NCBI RefSeq assembly: GCF_030052815.1
Contig: NC_079510.1
Coordinates: 32,131,823-32,195,822, forward strand
Direction of reading: 5' to 3'
DNA length: 64,000 nucleotides
Origin: Hevea brasiliensis
Taxonomy: Eukaryota; Streptophyta; Magnoliopsida; Malpighiales; Euphorbiaceae
The position numbers were made by a program, and so were the translations under genes. The notes under the pieces were generated by a model. The model was not told the origin of the DNA, ran no database searches, and saw only the letters and a program-made list of their open reading frames with translations. This document shows positions 33,655 to 44,540 of this stretch, one piece after another; position 1 is the stretch's first letter; every line of letters begins with the position of its first letter.

Positions 33655-36408
33655 TCATGGTGGCTGGAATTGGAATTTATTGCCTCTGTTTCCAATAGGT
33701 GCTTCAATGAATCTATACTTCATTTTCTTTCCATCACATGAGAAGATCCTTGTTGCTTTGTCTAAAAATCCGACCATTTCTTTCTTGACAACCTTTGGTG
33801 TATCTTTTTCTTTGAGAGATGGTTGCTTGACCTCACTTTTCTCCATTTGCTCAAGTTGAAAGATTGATGCCATATGACAAGGTGGATTACCCTTTAAATG
33901 TTGTGCAAATGCAGCCTCTTTTGGATTTTCATCATTGATACTCCCTTCATGGATAAGACAACTTTCAAGAGAAGCCTTCAGATAGCTCTTTCTAAAGTGC
34001 TCTTTTACTAACTCATCAACTATATCAATTCTCAAACAAGAGTCTACATCTTCATGTTGCTTCTTCTTATCATTGCCAATATTGAAGACTAAATGATCCT
34101 CTCCGACTCTGAGAGTAAGCTTCTCACCTTTCACGTCAATCAAAGCACCAGCTGTAGCTAGGAAAGGCCTCCCCAAAATGATTGGGATATTAGAATCCTC
34201 TTCCATGTCCAAGATGACAAAGTCAACAGGTATATAGAATTTCCCAACCTTCAGAGGCACATTCTCTAAAATCCCTTCAGGATACTTGATTGATCTGTCA
34301 GCTAACTGAAGAGAAATATGGGTTGGCTTTAGATCTCCCATATTGAGCTTCTCATAAATTGAGAGGGGCATGAGGCTAACACTAGCCCCTAAATCACATA
34401 AGGCTTTTGTAGAACATGATTCCCCAATGTGGCATGGAATTGAAAAACTCCCTGGATCCTTGAGCTTTGGGGGAAGTTTCCTTTGGAGGATAACACTACA
34501 TTCTTCAGTTAAGGCTACAGTCTCATGGTCTTCAAGCTTCCTCTTGTTTGAGAGAATTTCTTTCAAGAATTTGGCATAAGAGGGCATTTGTGAAAGAGCA
34601 TCAACAAACGGCACATTTATGTAAAGCTTCTTCAAAACCTCTAAGAACTTCCCAAATTGCTTATCAAGCTTGGCTTTTTGAAATCTTTGTGGAAAGGGAA
34701 GCTGTGGCTTGTAGGGCTCAGGAGGTATATACTTCTCTTCCTTCTCTTCAATTTTCTCTTTACATTTTTCTGCACTCTCTTGTTTTTCACTCTCATCAAT
34801 TTCTTTCTCATTTTCTCTCTTCTCACTGTTTTCACTCTTCTCATCATTTATAACTTTCCCACTTCTTAAAGTAATAGCTTGACACTGCTCTCTTGGGTTT
34901 TCTGGTTGACTTGGAAGCTTTCCAAAAGACTTGGTACTTGAGGAAGATGCTTGTTGTGCAATCTGATTTTCCAGCATTCTGTTATGTGTCTGCATCTGTT
35001 CCAGCCTTGCTTTCATCTCTCTCATCTCCTCATCATGCTTATTTTGGTTAGCAAGAATCTGTTGCAATAAAGCTTCAGTGGTGGAATTTTGTTCTTGCTG
35101 TTTTGGTGGAGGATTCATATTTTTCTGCTGAAAATTAGGCAATGGTTGCCTATTTTGCTGATATGGAACTCCTTGTTGCTGTTGTGGTTGAAAATTCTGA
35201 TTTGGAACTTGACTTTGCTGATTTCCCCATGAAAAGTTGGGATGATTCCTCCAATTTGGATTATAAGTTTTAGAATAAGAATTCCCCATATGTTTGTTTC
35301 CATAATTACCAACATATGCTGCTTGTTCTCCATAATCTACTCCACAGCTAGTAGTTTCCTCTGCATAAGCCACTTGTTGTGAACTTCCAGATGATGATGT
35401 TGAACTAACCAACATACTTAAGTCTTCCATCTTCTTAGCCAAAACATTAGTAAGTGCATCAAATTTTGCATTGATCATGTTGAACGGATCAAGATCATAC
35501 ATTCCAGCAGCTTGCCTTTTTTGAGTTCGAGCTGGTCCTCTTGGACTACTCCAAAGATGAGTATTCTTTGCGATTTTCTCCAATAGCTCATAAGCTTCTT
35601 CTTCATGCTTCATAATAAATTCTCCTCCCATTTGAGCATCAATAATCCCTCTAATTGCAGGAGTGACATTTGTGTAAAAATTCTGGTTTATCATCCATTT
35701 CGGAATGGCATGATGTGGGCATAGTCTCTCTAATTCCTTCCATCTCATCCATGATTCATAAAGAGTTTCATCCTCTCTTGGTCTGAAAGCTGTCATTTGA
35801 TTCCTCAATTCTTGAGTTTTTCCAGGTGGAAAATATTGTGCAAGAAATGCATCAGTGAGTTGCTCCCAATTTGTAATGGAGTTGTGAGGTAAAGAATTAA
35901 GCCAATCCAATGCTCTATCTTTCAAAGAGAATGGAAATAGCTTCAATCTTGCTGCATCATCAGACACTCCAGGTTGTTTTTGCATATCACAAATCATAGC
36001 AAACTTCTTCAGATGTGTGTGTGGATTTTCAGAAGGATGTCCTCCAAATTGAGAATTTTGAATCATTTGAAGAACTCCAAAATCCATCTTGTAACTATTT
36101 GCATCAATTCTTGGTCTTGCTATGCTCTCTCTCAAGTCATCAAAACGAGGAAAAGCATGATCCATCATACTTCCCCTAGGCAGATTAGCATTAACAACTT
36201 CTTCACCATGGGCTGCATCTTCATTGTTTTGACCATTTCCAGCATTACCACCGATTCTAATTCTTTCATCAGCCATGTCTGCTTCAATTTCGGTTTCTCT
36301 CAAAGCTTCTTTTCTTTTTCTGGTTTCTTTCTTGTTTGCTTTACAAAATTTCTCAATTTCAGGATTGAACAATAAGGATGTATCACTTGTGCTTCTAGCT
36401 CTTCTCAT
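33655..36408 (-). CDS. Athila-like gag-protease polyprotein
   Basis: An intact ORF of 917 codons. The N-terminus is basic and acidic. The retrotransposon gag domain spans roughly residues 95-260 (FPFSLKDRALDWLNSLPHNS, WEQLTDAFLAQYFPPGKTQE, LYESWMRWKELERLCPHH). Asn/Gln-rich and coiled-coil stretches follow (about 340-480), then a Lys/Glu-rich linker. The retropepsin domain follows, with its active site near residue 671 as CDLGASVSLMP (D-L-G instead of D-T/S-G, as is usual in Athila) and the flap/second motif IPIILGRPFLATAGALID. No CCHC knuckle is seen, also usual for this lineage. It ends ...GNKFQFQPP, TGA. RT and integrase do not follow. The protein should form particles and process itself but needs pol in trans. 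Confidence 0.88.
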   Translation of the reverse strand: MRRARSTSDTSLLFNPEIEKFCKANKKETRKRKEALRETEIEADMADERIRIGGNAGNGQNNEDAAHGEEVVNANLPRGSMMDHAFPRFDDLRESIARPRIDANSYKMDFGVLQMIQNSQFGGHPSENPHTHLKKFAMICDMQKQPGVSDDAARLKLFPFSLKDRALDWLNSLPHNSITNWEQLTDAFLAQYFPPGKTQELRNQMTAFRPREDETLYESWMRWKELERLCPHHAIPKWMINQNFYTNVTPAIRGIIDAQMGGEFIMKHEEEAYELLEKIAKNTHLWSSPRGPARTQKRQAAGMYDLDPFNMINAKFDALTNVLAKKMEDLSMLVSSTSSSGSSQQVAYAEETTSCGVDYGEQAAYVGNYGNKHMGNSYSKTYNPNWRNHPNFSWGNQQSQVPNQNFQPQQQQGVPYQQNRQPLPNFQQKNMNPPPKQQEQNSTTEALLQQILANQNKHDEEMREMKARLEQMQTHNRMLENQIAQQASSSSTKSFGKLPSQPENPREQCQAITLRSGKVINDEKSENSEKRENEKEIDESEKQESAEKCKEKIEEKEEKYIPPEPYKPQLPFPQRFQKAKLDKQFGKFLEVLKKLYINVPFVDALSQMPSYAKFLKEILSNKRKLEDHETVALTEECSVILQRKLPPKLKDPGSFSIPCHIGESCSTKALCDLGASVSLMPLSIYEKLNMGDLKPTHISLQLADRSIKYPEGILENVPLKVGKFYIPVDFVILDMEEDSNIPIILGRPFLATAGALIDVKGEKLTLRVGEDHLVFNIGNDKKKQHEDVDSCLRIDIVDELVKEHFRKSYLKASLESCLIHEGSINDENPKEAAFAQHLKGNPPCHMASIFQLEQMEKSEVKQPSLKEKDTPKVVKKEMVGFLDKATRIFSCDGKKMKYRFIEAPIGNRGNKFQFQPP

Positions 36409-36518
36409 AAAAGATTAAAAGTACCTGAAAAAGAACAAACAAACACAAAATGAAAAGATAACAAAGATAAAACTATAAACAACTAAAATAATCAAGAATT
36501 CAATCTTAAACAAACAAC

Positions 36519-36538
36519 TCCCCGGCAACGGCGCCAAA
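36519..36538 (-). other. Athila-like primer-binding site (tRNA-Asp)
   Basis: The plus strand CCCCGGCAACGGCGCCA matches the 3' end of plant tRNA-Asp including CCA. The minus strand therefore carries TGGCGCCGTTGCCGGGG a few bases inside the 5' LTR, the usual Athila/Tat arrangement. Confidence 0.9.
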
Positions 36539-36542
36539 AACT

Positions 36543-38148
36543 TGATGTGGCCCAACCGCAAGTGCACGGGTCGTACAAGTAATATAGTAAAGATATCGTT
36601 CCCACGAGGAGTTGTGTTAATGATTGAATTTTTGATATAAAAAGTTGACTAAATTGAACTAATTTCAAAATTAAAACAATAGATTAAATGGGTATTGGAG
36701 TATGAAATCTATATGTGCAAAATGAATAATCTATCTAACAATGTATTAACTAAACTAAAATTTCCTCAAATTGAAATAAGCAAGTTCAAATATGGCAATA
36801 TTCAAAATGGCAAGTAATTAAATTCGATTAGAAATTAACAATGGTAAAAAAGCGATTCTGGAGTTCGGGATTTCATATCTGAGCTATTTTGGGATTTTAA
36901 ATTGGTTATCCAATCTTATGAAACTAATGGGTTTTAAGGAGATTAATTCTTAAATCCTTTGAATTCCCTTTCGAGTGAGACTAAGAGTGTCTTAATCAAT
37001 CTAATCCTACTTTCGTGGACTTAGAGTTAATTAAGACCCATTAAGTTCTTTAATTAATCTGTGAATCCTCTTAATCCTTAGCCTATTTCTAGGTCTAAGT
37101 TAATTAAGTCCAATTTCTTGATTATCTATCACAAGGCCTTCTCCTTTCGGTGCTTCAACCATGGATTAAGAACATTACTTAATGGGATCCTACACTAAGC
37201 ATGTCATTAAGCACACAAGAAATGAATAAAACTCATTAAGACCACAAAATATGGATTACCCAATCAAAATCCACAAAATATCTCAAATATTACAACCCTT
37301 ACTCCAGAATCAAAAGTAAACTACTCACTATCCATAATGTTTACAAGAAAATCTGAGTTTATATGAAAATAAGCTTTAATCTAAGCTAAGAAACAAGAAA
37401 TTAAACAATAGAAATGTAGGAAAAATGTAAGGAAGGAAAGAAATCTGCAAATCTTGGTTGAAAATGGTGTGGAAGGTGAAAGTGACTCTTCAAATTCTGC
37501 CTCTCCTCTCCTTTCCTTTTCTGCTCCTTCTCTCCCTCCCCTAAAATGGGATAAGGGTCCTTTTTATAGCATTTTCTGACATGGAGCCCTAAAATGGTGT
37601 GTTCTAGGAGGAATTTTCTGAGAGAATCTTCTGCCAGCTCATTAATGAAACCTTTATGGGACTGCATAAGTTATGCAGTCCCTTATGCGCTTCACTGGTT
37701 CTGGTTCACTTATGCGAAACTGCATGACTTGGTGCATAGGTTATGCACAATTCCGTGAGAGTGCATAAGGGAGGCGTGAATGTGCATAAGCTATGCAGTC
37801 TCCTTATGCACATTTCGGTTGGTTCTGGAACAGTGATTTTTCTCCTTATGCAGATCTGCATAGCTTATGCGGCAAGTTATGCACAATTTGGTCAATGCAT
37901 ATTTCAGCTTGAAAACTTGTTTTTGACATCTTTGGCTGTAGAAGTCACTCCTCAATGGCAAAATTTCTCTTCAGTCCTTCAAAAACACCATTTTTCCTAC
38001 AAAACAAAGTAAAAATTACAAATTAATCCAAAATTGACAATTATGAAAAACTAACTAAATAACTAATGAAATTAGCTAAAAGTGACTAATAATCAAATAA
38101 AATGGCTATGAAATTAAACCTAAATGATTATGCAAAATGTATGCATCA
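36543..38148 (-). repeat. Athila-like 5' LTR (1,606 bp)
   Basis: On the plus strand TGATGTGGCCC...GTATGCATCA. It is a direct copy of 26229-27833 with scattered substitutions. The TATAAAAAGG box is at 37559-37568 on the minus strand. The right edge meets the truncated end of giant LTR A. Confidence 0.92.
37559..37568 (-). promoter_or_regulatory. TATA box of Athila-like 5' LTR
   Basis: The minus strand reads TATAAAAAGG, about 590 bp into the LTR. It is identical in the 3' LTR. Confidence 0.55.
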
Positions 38149-38770
38149 AAGGAACTTTAAAATCGACTCTCAACCGATGTCCTTCGATCACAAATGGCTT
38201 TTCCGAACTCACCGATTGCTCGACCATGGAACAAACCGATCTCACGCTTAAGTTAATTGTTTTCCGATCTCTTATCAGATGGGTTCGAATCAATATTGGG
38301 TCTCCAGACCATCCAATCTTGCCTACTGATACTCTCCGATCTCTCTGTACAAATATTGTAGAACTTCATTCAACTAATGATGTGATCGGACTTCTCGTTT
38401 GAAGACCCCAGATTTTCCTTAAAATAAAGTTAAGTTTCTATCTGGTCTAATGATGATTCCGATCTTAAGAGTTCAAGTCAATGTCAAGTCTTTGCAAAGT
38501 TTTACCCGGTATTTGGTCATGGCTTAGTCCGATCTTATGCTTACGTGTAATGTTTTTCTGATCTCTTATACTCTGATTAATAATCGCTTTCAAGTTTAAT
38601 GTTCAAATACGTTCAAATAATTAAGTACTCATGCAATTTGGATGCTTTCCGATCTCATCAAGAAATTTAATAAAAAGGGATTTCTATTCATTTCAAAGTA
38701 AAATATATACAAGTCATTCAGCAGGTGGATCACCCCCAGCCTACTCCCTAGGTAAATCATCCGCTCTCTG

Positions 38771-38788
38771 ATTCTCTCTCTCTCTCTC
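38771..38788. repeat. (TC)n microsatellite
   Basis: A short TCTCTCTC run inside unit A. It corresponds to the GAGAGAGAGTGAG stretch in unit B near 48790. Confidence 0.7.
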
Positions 38789-38799
38789 TTCCGCTCCTT

Positions 38800-39317
38800 A
38801 TCGCTCTCCTCTTCGGCCTATAGAATGAGCTGATTCATTTAGGAGAAGTCCTCCTCAGGATAACGCTTCCTCAGCTCGGCCAGGAGATCATTATGGGCGT
38901 TCACATATGCCCCAGCCTCTTTCGTTATGCTTTCCTCTTCTTGGGCCCGAAGATTGGAGAATGCAGTCTAGCCTTCAACTGTTCTTTGTATACCATGATG
39001 AGATCGCCTTCATCAAAGAATTGATCGGCCCGAAGATCGCCATGGCATTTGATTAGCTCAAAAGAGTTGATCTACAAATTGTACTCTTGGCTTATAGATT
39101 GGAGATCGGTTTCTTTCAGGACCGAAGGCAACTCATCAATTGGCGGGTTTTCTCTTCTCAAAGATGCTCCTCACCTCGGTCTGGTGGCCAGATCAGTAAC
39201 TGGAACAATGGATGTATTGGGACGTCCGCTTGGCCCAGTCGCATCGCCTTCTTCCGAGGTCCACGAAATATGGATGGAAGGCGGGCTTGCAGCTCTCTGA
39301 CCTTCAGCACCACCCAT
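38800..39317 (-). pseudogene. Unit A antisense ORF 2, internally deleted
   Basis: Starts at the minus ATG at 39317, downstream of the antisense TATA at 39471-39479. It matches the two ends of the ORF in unit B (46979-48792): the N-terminus and a short piece around MVYKEQLKA, then a jump to the C-terminal AYVNAHNDLLAEL segment. The Transposase_28-like centre is deleted and frames are broken. Confidence 0.55.
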
Positions 39318-39470
39318 TTTGGAAAAACAAAAAGAAATTAACCAAGAAAAGAATCAAAACCCTTACCGGAGTGTGATCGGCGCTTGAAAACTTAAGAAAA
39401 CGAGAGAAAATGCTGAGATTGCTAGGCAAGTTCTGAAATGACATAAGGAAACAACTGATTCACCTTTCCC

Positions 39471-39501
39471 CTATTTATACCCGTCTGAGCATTAAATGCT
39501 C
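39471..39501 (-). promoter_or_regulatory. Unit A antisense promoter 2 (palindrome and TATA)
   Basis: The inverted repeat GAGCATTAAATGCTC (39487-39501) precedes TATAAATAG (39471-39479) on the minus strand. The same pair, similarly spaced, is in unit B at 46797-46827. Confidence 0.55.
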
Positions 39502-39765
39502 GCGAAGTCCCAAGCGACGCATCGGTTAGCAGAATCGGCCGCTTCCTCGACACGTCGCAAGAAGGTTCCAGAAACATGATAAAAATTGAATAAATGAGAT
39601 CGGTTAGCCAAGGTCTTCGGATTGAACAAACTTCCAAAATCACGGATCAGCTAATAACGATTCGCTTAGGGATTAGATCGGATACACATATCAGAGATCG
39701 AAAAATAACTAATGCAATAATAAAACAAAAACATTTAAATAAAAAGTTTCATTTCATTTCCAAAA

Positions 39766-39840
39766 GATCGGATTACATCATTGGGGCGATCTCTAAAGAT
39801 CGGATTACATCATTTGGGCGATCTCTAAAGATCAGCACTA
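39766..39840. repeat. GATCTCTAAAGATCGG repeats in unit A
   Basis: Two to three copies of a roughly 40-bp unit with GATCGGATTACATCATTKGG. They correspond, inverted, to the five-copy array at 46320-46560 in unit B. Confidence 0.7.
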
Positions 39841-39905
39841 CATTCTACCTAGTTTAGGCCTACTCCAGATGCTGGCCTATGTCAAAGCCTAGTCTTGTGG
39901 CTGAA

Positions 39906-40319
39906 TCAAAAGATGTGTTTGATCAGAAAGCCAGCCACAAGTATTGGGTAGATGTGCAGCTCAGATAGGGTAACTATATCTCTCATGATATTGAGTGGAG
40001 TCATCACCGATGTCATCGACCAGAACTGAGCTGGAGTCGGGACGCCCGATGTGGTTGAGGGCCAAATGAACTTCAAGAGGCGGTCACGGACATTAAGATT
40101 GAAATTAGCAGTCCTCTTGCTCGAGATCGGTCCACCGATTATACCGGTAGACCAATTTGAGATTGGCATGATCTTCACTTTCGATCTTGATCGGTAAATT
40201 AGTCCGGTTCTCTCACTGTCATCAGATAATGTCCTCATGATTCTCCGATCGCTGGAGTCATAAATTTTCAGGCGAAGGGCAAAGAAAATAGTCAGGAAAA
40301 GATCAAAAGCAGCCACCAT
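39906..40319 (-). CDS. Unit A antisense ORF 1, unknown protein (137 aa)
   Basis: An intact frame from the minus ATG at 40319, about 100 bp downstream of an antisense TATATATA box. I recognise no domain. It contains [13 protein letters not shown], a run [20 protein letters not shown], and ends GFLIKHIF. Unit B has a homologous frame at 45917-46267 ending SLVKHVF, about 20 residues shorter and lacking the ATG. Parallel preservation of a frame in two copies hints at past coding, but the protein is not known to me. Confidence 0.4.
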   Translation of the reverse strand: MVAAFDLFLTIFFALRLKIYDSSDRRIMRTLSDDSERTGLIYRSRSKVKIMPISNWSTGIIGGPISSKRTANFNLNVRDRLLKFIWPSTTSGVPTPAQFWSMTSVMTPLNIMRDIVTLSELHIYPILVAGFLIKHIF

Positions 40320-40418
40320 AATCAGAATTATTACCGGAGAAGCTAGAATTGGAGAAATGGAGCATTGAAAAACTGAAGGAGGAAAATTGAAGTGTGAAGG
40401 GGATTTCTCGTAGGTGCA

Positions 40419-40426
40419 TATATATA
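40419..40426 (-). promoter_or_regulatory. Unit A antisense promoter 1 TATA box
   Basis: The minus strand CCTATATATATGC corresponds to CCTATATATAC at 45817-45824 in unit B. Confidence 0.5.
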
Positions 40427-40792
40427 GGTCCTGGGCACTTATTGCATACAGAAACTGAAGCGGATGCATCGGTAACTGAAGAATTAATTGCTTTGACCAA
40501 GGCAAGACAGATAAAGAGGAAAAATCTAAAATGGGAGAGATAGAAAATGAGGGGGGACCCGATAAGAGAAGATCGGAAAAGGAGAGGGTCATAATAGGGA
40601 GATCGGAAGAAAATAGAGATCGAAAAGCGCGGAGAGATTAAATAACTTTCAATCAACTCTCCTCATCATTAGAGCCGAGTTAGTTAAAGCGTTGCAGGCA
40701 TGATCAAATCCTCACCACACGCTTCATCTGCAGAAATGCCCACCTAGTCGACAGACGCCAAAACAGTTATGGCAGTCCTGTACATCTCGATC

Positions 40793-40797
40793 TCCAC
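40793..40797. repeat. Target-site duplication of Tekay-like element, left copy
   Basis: TCCAC directly before the LTR start at 40798. The identical TCCAC directly follows the other LTR at 56686-56690. Confidence 0.9.
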
Positions 40798-41589
40798 TGT
40801 CACACCCTACCCCTCCGTAAGGCGTAACATGATCCCGTAGTATACCTAATGAATTACCAAACTTCGTCTACTGATAACCCATTAAATACACCACAAGGGA
40901 TTTTAAATCTTTTCTTACTTCTTTTTACAGTGGTGAGCACTATTTATAGGTGTTAAAAAATTTTTAACTGAAGTGAAACTAGATAACATATTTAAAGTAT
41001 TAATAATTTCTATAAAAATTTTGACAGAGTGCCATCTGTATTTTGAATAAAACAGTTCTTCAAAAACCTGTAAAAAGTACTTCCAATATTTTGTTCAATC
41101 CCCAAACTCCAATATCCAATCAACACAATAAGTTTCTCAACATTTGCCAACTCAAATCCATAATAATTTTCCAGTGTTTTCAAAAGTTGAGATAAAAGAA
41201 ATATATCACAATATTTATAAGCCAAAATAATTTATAAATTTAGTTTACAACTTTAATGTACAAATTTAATGTACAATTTTAATTTACAAATGCTCAAAAC
41301 CAAGAACAATATATACATACAGTGAACATACGTTACAGCATAAAATACAAAATATGATATACTCAATATACCCGGTGAAATCTCAAAATGTAGTACAAGC
41401 AGCCTAGTTTGCTGCCCTGTCAGTCTGTCTACCTGCAACAGCAATGAAAAGCTATCGCTAAGTAAAATTTACTAAGTGGTGCACAATAACAATTTGAAAT
41501 GCGATATATAAAACTTTTATTGACAATTTACAAATCAAATAATTCACAATTCCATCTCATAATTTACAAAGTTCATATAACACAAATTT

Positions 41590-41870
41590 GGTCAAATAAT
41601 TGAATAACACAGTTTTGCCAATCAATGACACCACTCGATCAAATAACTGAATAACACAGTTTTGCCAATCAATAATACAATTTGATCAAATAACTGAATA
41701 ACACGGTGTTGCCAATCAATAACACAATTTGATCAAATAACTGAATAACACCGTTTTGCCAATGAATAATATAATTTGATCAAATAACTGAATAACACGG
41801 TGTTGCCAATCAATAACACAATTTGATCAAATAACTAAATAACACAGTTTTGCCAATCAATAACACAACT
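41590..41870. repeat. 47-bp tandem repeat, six copies (left Tekay-like LTR)
   Basis: Unit AATAACACAGTTTTGCCAAT plus CAATAACACAATTTGATCAA, anchors at 41612, 41659, 41706, 41753, 41800 and 41847, exactly 47 bp apart. Some copies have GGTGTTGCC for AGTTTTGCC. Confidence 0.92.
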
Positions 41871-43388
41871 TAAGTCATGACACAAACTTTTCCGAACATG
41901 CCGAGTGTACATCACGACAAGGCACACTCACCACACTAATCGAAATTAATGAGGGAGGAAGCTAGCTAGATAATGAAAACTCTTCCACACTCACCTCAGA
42001 CTGGCAAGTCAAAGAGGGAGGAATATAATCACACTCACCCCATAAATGGAGGAGAAACATAGTAACATTGTCATGCCAAGTGTGAATCAAAACAATTCCA
42101 AATGACAATATTTCATACAAACCACAATTCACATTTTATCTCAAAATTTCCATTTGCAAAGTAAGCAACACAATAATTTCCAAATACAATTCCCAAAGTC
42201 AAAACAATCAAATATTATTCATAACTCATTTCTACAAATAAATTTTCTAGTAAAAACAATGAATATAAAAAGTATTGTGCACAAATACAATTTAAAACTA
42301 TAATGTTCAATTAAAATTTTAAGTAGAAAATGAGAAATCAAAATTATTGTGCACAAACCTCTGATATATGCCTTTTGGCCCTGACTTAGTGTTCCTTACG
42401 CTTCTCAATATCCTTTTCAACTGAAACACACAATTTAAAGTATTTCAGTACTCAATGAATTTGTTTCTAATAATAAAATCTAATATTTAAATTTTCTTGG
42501 TACTATTTCCTTCAATTCATTTCATTAGTCAACCTATAATGTTGACTCTTGATGCACTATAAGTAAATTAGGTTTAATGTTACCAATATGTCACATTTTA
42601 TAGCCTTTTAGTGTTGGTACATGTTATCAAATTCATTTTCAAGTATATTTCATTTTATTGCAATTTGCCGATTTCGGTATACTAATTTGACCTAGCCGGA
42701 TGACTTAGTTTCCTCAGTTTTCGGGTTTTGGTCCAAACTACAAACTTGTAGGTCTATGTCTTATTGCACGCGGGGCAAAATTTCAGGTCATTCTGAGTTG
42801 TGTAAACCAAGTTATAGTCAATTTACCAATCCTAGACAGAATGCACCAAAATGGTAACTTTAGATCATTTTTAGGTCACTTTTGGTTCGGCCAGTTTTGG
42901 TACCTGAACTTGTGCAAGCTATTTGGCTTGGTTTTGACCATTTCTGGGCTTTGGTGTCCTCATAAGAATTGTAGATATATGTCTAAACTATTCATGGTAA
43001 AAATTCTAGGTCAATTGGACCTGTTTTGAGTAAGTTATGGTCAAAACACTAACTACTGTCCAAAAGGTCATTTTTCTAGGTAGAATTTTGGTAAACTTCA
43101 TGAAAGTTGGCACATTTTGTGCCTAGTTTCACCTCCAATTGGTCTCATACTAATTGGAGTCACACACTTAAGGTTCTAAGCCAAAACACACACTGCCCTA
43201 CTACACACTTCTCATCACTTACCAATTACATATTCAACACTTACCAAACTACTTCCTTCATGCCAATTCTGGTTTGTACCTTACCATTAACACATTTAAC
43301 AACACATTTTGGTCATTTTGGACAGCTTGTAACTATTCTCAATATGCACACTATAACTCAGAATTTTCTAAAGTCTATTTACACCATT

Positions 43389-43393
43389 TAACC
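43389..43393. repeat. Target-site duplication of unit B, left copy
   Basis: TAACC directly before 43394. The second copy is at 49461-49465. The unsplit LTR at about 55570 has a single TAACC between the same flanks. Confidence 0.95.
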
Positions 43394-43753
43394 TGTCGCA
43401 ATAGATTTTGCGGTCGCCTGGACGATCACTCACCGAAGTGGGAAAAAGTGAGGAGTCGCCACCTTAGTTTTGAGGGAAACTAAAGAAAACCATTTGAGAA
43501 GTTAAATTAAAAATGAAACCACTTCAAAACAGAGATTCTAAGTTCGGGGTCCGTAAACGGGTGGGGAAGGTGTTAGGCACCCCACCTCGTCCCTTAATAA
43601 GGGTAAGTAGATTTAATTCTGCGTCCTTTATAAATTAGTTAGGAGGGCTTGGAGGGCAATGTTAATCCTTTTGGTAGAAGGAATATTTGATTTTTCACTA
43701 AATTTGGATCACCCAGATACATAAGTAAATGAGACAACCTTAGTGAACGGGGT

Positions 43754-44106
43754 GAGAATCGGATAAGAACTCTCCTCCGATCTCTTTTAAGTTGTTTATT
43801 AAAATTTTGAGGGGAGACCGGATAAGAACCCTCCTCCGATCTCTTTTAAGTTATTTATTAAAATTTTGAGGGGAGACCGGATAAGAACCCTCCTCCGATC
43901 TCCTTTAGAGTTATTTATTAATGTTTTGAGTTGAGACCGGATAAGAACTCTCCTCCGATCCCTATTTAATGTTTATTAAAATTTTGAAGGGAGACCGGAT
44001 AAGAACTCTCCTCCGATCTCTTTTTACGTTTATTAAAATTTTGGATTGAGACCGGATAAGAACTCTCTTCCGATCTCTTTCAGATTAACAGGAGCCTGGA
44101 AGGGAT
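43754..44106. repeat. 58- to 60-bp tandem repeat, six copies (unit B)
   Basis: Unit GAGACCGGATAAGAACTCTC with CTCCGATCTC and a TTTATTAAAATTTTGAGG spacer. Starts at 43754, 43814, 43873, 43933, 43991 and 44048. The homologous array in unit A (58011-58640) has a 116-bp dimer period. Confidence 0.9.
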
Positions 44107-44540
44107 TTCTCCGATCTCCCGGATTTTTAATTTCAACTACATGACATAAGAACCTAAAGCTAAGGGTTCTGGCATTCTAAGATGCTGGGGATAAGGCTTC
44201 TCGATACCTTTTGACTAGATAGGGAAAACTAGACTTGATTTACCGACCTTCCATGCGTTCATTTTACCAATATCTATTAATGACCGATCTACTCTGTTTC
44301 GTTTACTTTGGTCTTATTCCACTTTATGACATCTTTGTCGAATTGCTGTTTACGTCGGCCTAATAGTTTGGCTATCTTCCTGACGTGTTATTCATGTTCT
44401 CTCTTTTAAAAGAGACCCCTAAGTTGCAATTACGTACGTTTACCCAACCACTTACATACTACTAGGAGTTAGAAAACTTGCTTTCAGAAAAGATGAAGAT
44501 TAATAAAAATGAACTGATCACTAAATAGATGATTTGGGAG

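Larger units (their letters stand above)
26229..38148 (-). mobile_element. Non-autonomous Athila-like Ty3/gypsy LTR retrotransposon
   Basis: An 11.9-kb element on the minus strand: 5' LTR (36543-38148), tRNA-Asp primer site, gag-protease ORF, non-coding region with a 73-bp array, second ORF, long 3' leader, polypurine tract and 3' LTR (26229-27833). RT, RNase H and integrase are absent. About 15 differences are visible by eye across the 1.6-kb LTR pair (about 1%), indicating a recent insertion. No 5-bp target duplication is present: GTTTT lies to the left and AAGGA to the right. The left flank is an inverted piece of the same family. The right flank is a giant gypsy LTR. Confidence 0.88.
38149..40797 (+). 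mobile_element. Giant gypsy LTR-like unit A, left part
   Basis: Sequence in this block aligns, inverted, block by block to the right half of unit B (45500-49400): coiled-coil coding end, antisense promoters, the GATCTCTAAAGATC repeats and a small ORF. It is cut at 40797 by the Tekay-like element, whose TSD (TCCAC, 40793-40797) recurs at 56686-56690, and resumes at 56691. The left end stops at the Athila-like LTR and lacks roughly the first 60 bp expected from unit B. LTR sense is inferred as plus. Confidence 0.75.

Noticed and set aside
36519..36538. A tRNA-Asp gene end on the plus strand.
   Set aside because: Only the 3' terminal bases including CCA match. Plant nuclear tRNA genes do not encode CCA, and the position inside an LTR marks a primer-binding site.
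26229..38148. Duplicate 88- and 89-codon ORFs at 27087-27697 and 37401-38012 as a conserved gene pair.
   Set aside because: They are identical because they lie in the two LTRs of one element. No domain is present.
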